From assembly GCA_018240025.1 (NCBI GenBank), contig JAFEGM010000011.1, positions 81,814 through 122,436 of the forward strand: DNA of 40,623 bases, in the 5' to 3' direction. Made by a program: the position numbers and the translations under genes. The notes under the pieces are model-generated. The model saw only the letters and a list, made by a program, of their open reading frames with translations, did no database searches and was not told the DNA's origin. Shown here piece by piece: positions 31,162 through 37,560 of the stretch; the stretch's first letter is position 1; each line of letters begins with the position of its first letter. The DNA comes from Verrucomicrobiota bacterium (GTDB lineage Bacteria; Verrucomicrobiota; Verrucomicrobiia; Chthoniobacterales; SZAS-18).

Positions 31162-32928
31162 TCAGCGGACCGCAGCCCGCAGGCGAGCGGCCAGTTCGCT
31201 GATCTTGATCCGCTCCTGCTGCATGCTGTCGCGATGCCGCAGGGTCACGGTGTCCTGCAGCTCGGGGCCTTTTTCGCCCAGCGTTTCGAAGTCGATGGTC
31301 ACGCAGAACGGCGTGCCGACCTCGTCCTGACGGCGGTAGCGCCGGCCGATGGCCCCGCCGTCGTCGAAGGTGGCGGCGAGGTCCTGACGCAATTCGTCGT
31401 ACACCGCCCGGGCCTTGGCTACGAGCTCCGGCTTGTTCCTCAGCAGCGGTAGGACGGCCACCTTCACCGGGGCGATCCGCGGATGGAACCGCAGGACGTT
31501 GCGGACTTCCGGATTGCCCTTCGCATCGGGCACCGATTCCTCGGCGTAGGCGTGGCAGAGGATGGCCAGCACGAGACGGTCGAGTCCGGCCGAGGGCTCG
31601 ATGACATGAGGCACGTAGAAGCCGGCGAACAGCCGCTCGAACCAGGCCCGGACGGCGGCTTCGTCGAGCCCGCAATCGCCCTTGGCTTTTTCCTCGGTCA
31701 GACGCTTCTGCAGCAGCGCCTCCTTCTGCTCGGGCGAGAGTTTGGCCGCGGCGGCCTTGAGTTCGTCGTCGAAGACCTCCTGGGGCTTGCCGCTGTGGAT
31801 CTGATGCTGCGTCAGATCGAACGCGCCACGCGCCGCGATGCCCTCGAGTTCGTCCGTCTTGAAGGGGAACTGGAAGAGAATGTCGACGCAAGCCCGGGCG
31901 TAATGGGCCAGGTCCTCGGCCGGCTGGAAGTAGTATTCGAGCGCGTCGCCCAGGCCGATGTTCTGATAGAAGCGCGTGCGCTCGGCGACCCAGTAGCGGT
32001 GCCACATCTGCCAGCCCCAGTCGGGCTGCGGCGTGGAGAGATCGGCCCCCTCGGTCCACGGAGTCACCTTGCCCGCGATGATCTCGATCGCCTCGTCGGG
32101 ACGGATGAAGAACTCCAGTTCCATCTGCTCGAACTCGCGCGAGCGGAAGGTGTAGTTGCGCGGCGTGACCTCATTGCGGAAGGCCTTGCCGATCTGGCAG
32201 ATCCCGAAGGGCACCTTCACCCGGCTGGAATCGAGCACGTTCTTGAACTGCGCGAAGATCGCCTGCGCCGTCTCGGGCCGCAGATAGGCGATGTCCGCAT
32301 CGGTCGCGGTCGGCCCGACCCACGTCCTCATCATGAGGTTGAACGGCCGCGCCTCGCCCAGCGCGCCGCCGTCCTCGGCGTGGAAGTCGACCGAGTTCTC
32401 CACCGCGCCCACGTTCTGCTCGTCGAGCAGCTCGATCTCGCCGCTGACGCTATGCACGCTGGCCAGCAGCGTTTTCACCCGCTTGCGCAGCGACTCGATG
32501 TGCTCGCCCTTGCGCAGCAGCACGCGGATGGGCTTGCCCAGCGACCAGCCGGTCGCGGTGCGGGCGCCGGAATACTCCAGCACGTTGCCGCTTTGGGGTT
32601 CGACGTGGTCGGTCCGCACACGCTTGTTCGAGAGGGTCGATTCGCGCATCGAGTCCGCGAACGTGTCGACGTGTCCCGAGGCCTTCCAGATCCCGGGGTG
32701 CATGACGATGGTGGCATCGAGCCCGACCACGTCCTCGCGGTCGCGGGTCATGGCCAACCACCAGCGCTCGCGCAGATTGCGCTTCAGCTCGGCGCCGAGT
32801 GGGCCGTAGTCCCAGAACCCGTTGAAACCGCCATAGATCTCACTGGACTGGAAGATGAAGCCCTTGCGTTTGCAGAGGCTGACGATCTTCTCCATGCGTT
32901 CGGCGGCGGTAAGCGGGACGTTGCTCAT
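31162..32928 (-). CDS. glyQS: Glycine--tRNA ligase, homodimeric (alpha2) type
   Basis: A 588-residue class II aminoacyl-tRNA synthetase of the eukaryote-like alpha2 form. Motif 1 lies near 'FWDYGPLGAELKRNL', then 'AYLRPETAQAIFAQFKNVL', motif 2 'FRNEVTPRNYTFRSREFEQME' (250-270), motif 3 'EPSAGLDRLVLAIL', and a C-terminal anticodon-binding domain ('RIAPVKVAVLPLL', 'YDELRQDL', 'GRRYRRQDEVGTPFCVTIDFETL'). The region between motifs 1 and 2 (about 95-195) has no cysteines, so the zinc pair found in many relatives is absent; some family members also lack it. The enzyme charges tRNA-Gly. It ends before the RRM gene and is preceded by the deacetylase gene with 81 bases between. Confidence 0.95.
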   Translation of the reverse strand: MSNVPLTAAERMEKIVSLCKRKGFIFQSSEIYGGFNGFWDYGPLGAELKRNLRERWWLAMTRDREDVVGLDATIVMHPGIWKASGHVDTFADSMRESTLSNKRVRTDHVEPQSGNVLEYSGARTATGWSLGKPIRVLLRKGEHIESLRKRVKTLLASVHSVSGEIELLDEQNVGAVENSVDFHAEDGGALGEARPFNLMMRTWVGPTATDADIAYLRPETAQAIFAQFKNVLDSSRVKVPFGICQIGKAFRNEVTPRNYTFRSREFEQMELEFFIRPDEAIEIIAGKVTPWTEGADLSTPQPDWGWQMWHRYWVAERTRFYQNIGLGDALEYYFQPAEDLAHYARACVDILFQFPFKTDELEGIAARGAFDLTQHQIHSGKPQEVFDDELKAAAAKLSPEQKEALLQKRLTEEKAKGDCGLDEAAVRAWFERLFAGFYVPHVIEPSAGLDRLVLAILCHAYAEESVPDAKGNPEVRNVLRFHPRIAPVKVAVLPLLRNKPELVAKARAVYDELRQDLAATFDDGGAIGRRYRRQDEVGTPFCVTIDFETLGEKGPELQDTVTLRHRDSMQQERIKISELAARLRAAVR

Positions 32929-33009
32929 AAATCGGGCCGGGACTGGACTCCACCGCGCCGAAATGTCGAATGCGGAGCGCCGGTTTTCGAGCCGGTCCGG
33001 CGACGCCGC

Positions 33010-34200
33010 TCACTCCGGTTCGACGTAGAAATTCCAGCGCGTGGCCACTTTCTTGCCGCCGGCGGTGGCGGTGACCGTGACCGTGCAGGCGCGCTCCCGC
33101 AGCTTCTGAGTTGGCTGGAATTGGATGATCTGGGTGGCCGGATCGTATGTTGCGGGCACGGTGCCGAATCCGCTCAGCTGCATCTCCACCGTCTTCGGAT
33201 CGATCTTTCCGAGGCTGGCGAGGTTGGCTTTGATCAGCGGACGCGCGTCCTTGACCGTCTCGCCTTCCATCGGCTGCGTGACCATGACCGCGGCGGCCGG
33301 ATTCGCGCTGGCCGCAGCGGCCGAAACGGGCGCAGCTGCGCCGCCGCCGAAATTGGCCGCCATTTCGAAGACCTTGGGCAGCGTGGAATCGACGATGTAG
33401 CGGCCGATGGAGTCGGGGCCGGGCGAGTTCGCCTGGGTCTTGATCCCATTGACGGTGAAGAGCGCCTCGTAGCCGGCCTTCAGCCCGGTCTGCTTCACCA
33501 GCTCGTTGGAAATGCCGTACGGGAAGGCGAGCGTACGGACCTTGGTGTTGAGACGCTGCTCGAGGATGTCCTTCGAGCCGCGGAGCTCATTCCACAGCCA
33601 GGTCTCGAACTCGCCGTCCGACTTCGTACCTTTGCGGGTGAGCGAGGCGTGCGAGACCGTGTGGCTGCCGATGTCCACGCCGGCCGCGACCATCTCGGCC
33701 AATTGCTCCCATTTGATCGATTTTCCGCCGGCCGAGATGTAGTTCGTGTAAACGAACATGGTGAAGGGGTAGCCGAACTTCTTCAGCACCGGCCAGGCTT
33801 CGGTGTAGCCGCTGACGTAGCCGTCATCGATGGTGATGACCGCACAACGCGCCGGAATCGCCTTCGCTCCCCGCCGCCAGGCGAGGAAGTCGTCCATCGA
33901 AATGACCGTGATGCCGGCGTCCTTCAGGCGCTGCATTTGCGCCTCGAACTCGCGCGTCGAGATCGCCAGGCCGTCGGACGGCGGGTTCTCGAAGCGGTGG
34001 TAGCCAAGCACGCTGACCACGGAATTCGACGGCACGGGCGTCGGCGTCGGCGTCGGTACCGGGGTGGGGGCCGGCGTCGGCGTGGGCGGGGCCACCGGCG
34101 CTTCGGCACCGGATTTGGCCCTCGGTTTGCAGCCGGTCAGGGCGAGGAGAGCGGGGAGAAAGGCGAGGAGCAGGCTCCGACAGACGACTGACTTCAACAT
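33010..34200 (-). CDS. Polysaccharide deacetylase lipoprotein with Thr-Pro linker
   Basis: A 396-residue exported lipoprotein. The lipobox is LTGC (Cys24), followed by a spacer of Pro-Thr repeats (PTPAPTPVPTPTPTPVP, about 39-57). The NodB/CE4 domain spans about 60-280, with the metal/catalytic motif TIDDGY (Asp125, Asp126), the zinc histidines in SHTVSH (His180, His184) and 'LAFPYG' (about 225-229). CE4 enzymes remove N- or O-acetyl groups from polysaccharides such as peptidoglycan or chitin. The last 100 residues are beta-rich and resemble an Ig-like domain. It lies 64 bases after the three-domain enzyme gene on the same strand. The substrate is unknown. Confidence 0.9.
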   Translation of the reverse strand: MLKSVVCRSLLLAFLPALLALTGCKPRAKSGAEAPVAPPTPTPAPTPVPTPTPTPVPSNSVVSVLGYHRFENPPSDGLAISTREFEAQMQRLKDAGITVISMDDFLAWRRGAKAIPARCAVITIDDGYVSGYTEAWPVLKKFGYPFTMFVYTNYISAGGKSIKWEQLAEMVAAGVDIGSHTVSHASLTRKGTKSDGEFETWLWNELRGSKDILEQRLNTKVRTLAFPYGISNELVKQTGLKAGYEALFTVNGIKTQANSPGPDSIGRYIVDSTLPKVFEMAANFGGGAAAPVSAAAASANPAAAVMVTQPMEGETVKDARPLIKANLASLGKIDPKTVEMQLSGFGTVPATYDPATQIIQFQPTQKLRERACTVTVTATAGGKKVATRWNFYVEPE

Positions 34201-34264
34201 TGGGCAAAGCCGACCATCGCCGCGGAAGCGCAGGTGCCAAGCGGAACTCGACGGCGGACCTGCG

Positions 34265-36175
34265 TCAGCCGCCGAAGAAGTCGTTCGTGTGGACGAAGCG
34301 GGCGCCGAGGGACTCGGCGAACTGCTGGTCGCTGGCCATGTCGCCCACCATGACCAGATGCTCGCGCGCGAGGCCGTGGCGATCGGACAGGAAAATGCCC
34401 ATCCCGGGCAGCGGCTTGCGGCAGAAACAACCCGCGGGAAAAGCCGGATGTGGACAGTATGCGATTTCGGTCACCGGCAGCCCGAGCAACTCCACGGTGC
34501 GGGCAAAGCACGCCTCCACGGCCTCGGCGGTAACATTGCCGGAGGCGACTCCGCTCTGATTCGAAACGAAGAAAAGCTGATAGCCATCGTCCAGCCAGCG
34601 CTGGAGGACTTCGCGGCGTCCCGGGAGGAGCGCCACGTCGGCCGGATCGCGCGGATAGATCTCGCCGCTAACCGTCTGGCGAATCGTGCCGTCGACATCG
34701 AGCAGCAGCCCCTTGCCGTGGCGCGGCGGGCCGGGCCGGCGAACGAAGGGGACGACCTCGACCGCACCAAAGCCTTCGTCGAGCTGGGGGCGTTCGAAGC
34801 AAGCGGCCCAGCGCGAGAGGGCGGCGGGTGGAGGCAGGTTTGGATCGGTCTTGGAAAGCTCCTTCAGCTCCTCCGGTCCGAGCAGACGGCCGTAGCGCTC
34901 GAGCACGCGACGGACGACATTCTCGAAGGCTTCGGCGATGGGGGTGTCCAGATGCCGGCAACGCACCGGGACGCCGTGCGCGTGGGCGGCGCGGATGACC
35001 GGAAATCGAGAAACGCGCGTCGGGTAGGTGTTGTCGAGGACGACGCGGTTCTGGCCGGCGCCAAGCATTTCGTGCAATCGCGGCACGAGGTCGTCGAGGC
35101 TGCCGCCGAGCAGGTCGCGGTTCAGCCGCGCATACCCCCGGTCGGTATAGCGTGCGACCTGGGCCGATTTACCCGCGCCCTGTACGCCCAGCACGATCAC
35201 GACCTCGGGCAGGTCGCCCGGTTCCTCATTCGGAGCCAGCGGGCGCAGGCCCGGGGGAGGCTCGGGTGGTTCGGTCAGGGCGAGGGCATCCGGCGCGGGC
35301 TCGAAGGAGATGCGCTCGTGGAGCGCGGCGCGATCGGCTGCGGAGAGTCGCAGGTCGAGCGCCTTGAGACTCGAGAGCACGCTCTCGCACCGGGTGGCGC
35401 CGATGAGCGGGACGATCCCCGGATCAAGATCGAGCAGGGCGGCCAAGGCGGCTTGGTGCGGGGTGCAATGCAGCGCGGCCGCCAGCGGCTTCATGGCCCG
35501 GTTCTTGAGCAGATTGGCGGTCTTGGCGTGCCCGCCGAGCGGTCGGTGGGCCAGGAAGGGAATGCCGAGCCGTCGGGTCAGTTCGAGAACGGCCTCCTTG
35601 GCCCAGGACCGGTCCATCACACTCAGTTCGTTCTGCACCACCGCGACGGAGAAATGGCGCTCGGCCTGCCAGATCTCCGGCACCGAGACGTTGCAGAGGC
35701 CAATATGCTGCAGGAGCCCGGCCCGCTGCCATTCGCCGAGCGCGGCCAGGGTTTCTTCGAAGGGAAACTTGGGGTCGTTTCCATGTAGCAGAAACAAGGG
35801 CAGCCGCTCCACCCCGAAAGCGCGCAAACTGCCTTCAATGGATTTCCGCAGATGCTCCGGCCTTCCGTTGGGCACCCACTTGCCTTTCGGGCGCGAAAAC
35901 CCCGCCTTGGTGGCGACCAGCACTTCTTCACGGGGCCCGCTCCAGGTGGACAGCGCTTTGCGGGCCAGCACCTCACCGTAATGAAAATCCGCGTCCGAGA
36001 GTCCGTAGCTGTCCGCGGTGTCCAGGAGCCGGATCCCAGCGTCCAGAGCAGTGTGAATCACTGAGATGGCAACCTCTTCCGACGGCCGGGCTTCGGTGGA
36101 GAGTCGGAGCAGGCCCAAGGCTAGGCGGGGTCCCGGCAGTCTGAACCGGGCGGGTGAGGTGGAGGAGGAGGGCAT
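34265..36175 (-). CDS. Fusion protein: aldo/keto reductase, polynucleotide-kinase-like P-loop kinase and HAD phosphatase
   Basis: A 636-residue protein with three enzymes in a row. Residues 1-300 are an aldo/keto reductase with its tetrad (Asp52 and Tyr57 in DTADSYG, Lys90 in VLVATKAGF, His131 in FLLHGND). Residues 322-470 are a P-loop kinase like T4/human polynucleotide kinase: GVQGAGKS (Lys336), NRD (Asp354), DNTYPTRVSR (381-390). Residues 486-636 are a HAD phosphatase: DVDGT (Asp493, Asp495), FVSNQSG, a CPH...CFCRKP zinc loop as in GmhB/HisB-N (Cys574, His576, Cys583, Cys585) and GDMASD. A Pro/Glu linker joins the first two. I chose ATG 36175; a GTG at 36241 is possible. The physiological role is unknown; repair of nucleic-acid ends or sugar-phosphate processing are alternatives. 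Confidence 0.9.
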   Translation of the reverse strand: MPSSSTSPARFRLPGPRLALGLLRLSTEARPSEEVAISVIHTALDAGIRLLDTADSYGLSDADFHYGEVLARKALSTWSGPREEVLVATKAGFSRPKGKWVPNGRPEHLRKSIEGSLRAFGVERLPLFLLHGNDPKFPFEETLAALGEWQRAGLLQHIGLCNVSVPEIWQAERHFSVAVVQNELSVMDRSWAKEAVLELTRRLGIPFLAHRPLGGHAKTANLLKNRAMKPLAAALHCTPHQAALAALLDLDPGIVPLIGATRCESVLSSLKALDLRLSAADRAALHERISFEPAPDALALTEPPEPPPGLRPLAPNEEPGDLPEVVIVLGVQGAGKSAQVARYTDRGYARLNRDLLGGSLDDLVPRLHEMLGAGQNRVVLDNTYPTRVSRFPVIRAAHAHGVPVRCRHLDTPIAEAFENVVRRVLERYGRLLGPEELKELSKTDPNLPPPAALSRWAACFERPQLDEGFGAVEVVPFVRRPGPPRHGKGLLLDVDGTIRQTVSGEIYPRDPADVALLPGRREVLQRWLDDGYQLFFVSNQSGVASGNVTAEAVEACFARTVELLGLPVTEIAYCPHPAFPAGCFCRKPLPGMGIFLSDRHGLAREHLVMVGDMASDQQFAESLGARFVHTNDFFGG

Positions 36176-36388
36176 AAAGAAGGAAAATTCAACCCATCCC
36201 TGCCAGCATTGAATGTCCACCCTCAGTGCGGGGTCAAACACTCTGGAAACAACCCAGGGAAAGATTACTTCGTTGAAAATATGGAATTTTTCGCAAGACC
36301 AAAACCTGGGCTGCTGCGAATAGTTAAATATCAGTGAGTTTCTTTCTCACTATCAGTCTCGGCAACACCACACCAACACAAGAAGCAC
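36176..36388. promoter_or_regulatory. AT-rich divergent region with candidate operator
   Basis: A 213-base gap between the starts of the three-domain enzyme gene (minus) and the HTH gene (plus), clearly richer in A and T than the neighbourhood. It holds AGTGAG (36333-36338), a 7-base spacer and CTCACT (36346-36351), an inverted repeat flanked by two TATCAGT words (36330-36336 and 36351-36357). It stands 38 bases upstream of the HTH start, a fitting place for an autoregulatory operator. A TTGAAA at 36273 could be a -35 box, but no good -10 follows at 16-18 bases. Confidence 0.4.
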
Positions 36389-36769
36389 ATGCAGCCTCTC
36401 GGCCAACGCCTCAAGTCCATCCGCCGCGAACTCAAGCTTTCTCAGGAAGCTGTCGGCGCGCAGGGTTTCGTTTCCACCCCAGGCTGGATCAAAATCGAAA
36501 ACGGACAGAGACAAGCCAGCGACAAGCTGATCGAAAAGTTCGTCAACTGGCTCATTCGTGAACAGTACGTGCAGCCTCAGGACGCCCATCGTCTGCAGGA
36601 CGAGTTCCTGACGCTCAAATATGCTCGTCACGCTTCGGGGTTCGTCCGCGAACTCGCCCGGCGCCACTTCCGGGAGGCACACCAAGGCAACAACGAGGCC
36701 GAACTGATCGTGAATCCTCGGAAAGCCTCCGCACCGGCGGATCGTCCCGCTACCGCTGCGGTCGCCTGA
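36389..36769 (+). CDS. Small XRE-family HTH regulator
   Basis: A 126-residue protein whose residues 4-60 form a Cro/C1-type helix-turn-helix: 'LGQRLKSIRRELKLSQEAVG' then 'VSTPGWIKIENGQRQASDKL'. The motif is recognisable, with the 'LSQEAVG' and 'IENGQR' landmarks of HTH_3 proteins. The C-terminal 60 residues are basic and Arg/Ala-rich and have no known domain. It has its own terminator just downstream and an AT-rich upstream region with an inverted repeat, so it is probably a single-gene transcript and may regulate itself. It is divergent from the three-domain enzyme gene, which it may also control; that is inferred from position only. Confidence 0.85.
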   Translation: MQPLGQRLKSIRRELKLSQEAVGAQGFVSTPGWIKIENGQRQASDKLIEKFVNWLIREQYVQPQDAHRLQDEFLTLKYARHASGFVRELARRHFREAHQGNNEAELIVNPRKASAPADRPATAAVA

Positions 36770-36794
36770 GGGTGGGCGGTAGGAGCCGAAGATG

Positions 36795-36826
36795 AAAGAG
36801 CCGGCGTTCTGCCGGCTCTTTTTTTT
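36795..36826 (+). terminator. Rho-independent terminator of the HTH regulator gene
   Basis: An 11-bp perfect stem (36795-36805, AAAGAGCCGGC, with 36811-36821, GCCGGCTCTTT), a 5-base loop GTTCT and an eight-base T-run (36819-36826). It lies 25 bases after the stop of the HTH gene on the plus strand. There is no matching A-run on the other side, so it works mainly in the plus direction. It is among the clearest terminators in the window. Confidence 0.92.
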
Positions 36827-36843
36827 GGCCTCCGCTACCGGCT

Positions 36844-37515
36844 TTAACGAGCGCCGCTCCGTGCCGGGCGAGGTTGGTTTGGGTCCGGGGCAGTGCCGCG
36901 CGCGGGCCCGCGCATCTGAAAGGTGGGCAGGATCGAGAAAAGTGCGGCCCGGGTGGCGGGGAGGTCGCTCTCCCGGCAGACGATGACCCCTTCGAGCATG
37001 CTTTGCTCGTGGAGCTTGAGGAAGAGATAACTCCAGACGTAGCGATCACCGGCCTGGTTGAACGAGAGGCGGCCTTCGAACGTCTTCCAGCCGTTGGCCG
37101 AGATCGGCTGATTCGAAAGATCGGTGACTTTGCCGTTCTTCGCATCCTTCGGGAGGGTAGTCAGAAGGGTGTCACGCAAACTGGCGGTCCACGCCGCGTC
37201 GAAGTCCTTCGGCACCGGCAGAGAGGATTTGCGAAGCGAAATCCGTGCGCCGGGCACCTTGGGGTTCACGAACGCCAGTTCCGCGGTCGTCCCAGACGCA
37301 ATCCAGCCCCCTTCGGGCGCCCCGATAGCTACGCTGCTCTCGTTACGCTGAAAGATGAGCATGGGCTCACGGTAACCGTCGACCTCCAGTACGGTCGGCG
37401 TGACTGTGAAGTTCCAAGTGTCCGGCGGCGGCGGCTTCGGCGCTGGCTTGGCAGGCTGGGCCAGCAGGCCGGCAGTTCCAGTGGAGATGAGGGCGAGGCG
37501 AAGGAAGAGAGACAC
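36844..37515 (-). CDS. Exported protein of unknown function
   Basis: A 223-residue protein that I do not recognise. Residues 1-20 are a signal peptide (MSLFLRLALISTGTAGLLAQ), followed by a Pro/Lys-rich spacer (22-32) and a beta-rich body with 'WNFTVTPTVLEVDGYREPML', 'GARISLRKSSLPVPKDFDAAW' and 'VWSYLFLKLHEQSMLEGVIVC'; the C-terminal 25 residues are Pro/Arg-rich and likely disordered. The start is a GTG; no ATG precedes residue 52, and the signal peptide supports the GTG. It follows the PilX-like gene on the same strand with 45 bases between them, so it may share its transcript and its role at the cell envelope. Confidence 0.75.
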   Translation of the reverse strand: MSLFLRLALISTGTAGLLAQPAKPAPKPPPPDTWNFTVTPTVLEVDGYREPMLIFQRNESSVAIGAPEGGWIASGTTAELAFVNPKVPGARISLRKSSLPVPKDFDAAWTASLRDTLLTTLPKDAKNGKVTDLSNQPISANGWKTFEGRLSFNQAGDRYVWSYLFLKLHEQSMLEGVIVCRESDLPATRAALFSILPTFQMRGPARGTAPDPNQPRPARSGAR

Positions 37516-37560
37516 GCGGCTGGTTCGGTGAAAACGGGCAGTGTGGACGGATGCGCTCGA

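Noticed and set aside
31162..32928. Loss of zinc-binding cysteines in glycyl-tRNA synthetase as a novelty
   Set aside because: From memory, some bacterial relatives, such as the Thermus enzyme, also lack these cysteines, so it is recorded in the gene entry only.
31483..34191. 902-codon open frame on the plus strand over glyQS and the deacetylase gene
   Set aside because: It is antisense to two well-supported genes. Its product is compositionally biased (Arg, Glu, Gly, Val) with no domain, as expected for antisense frames in GC-rich DNA.
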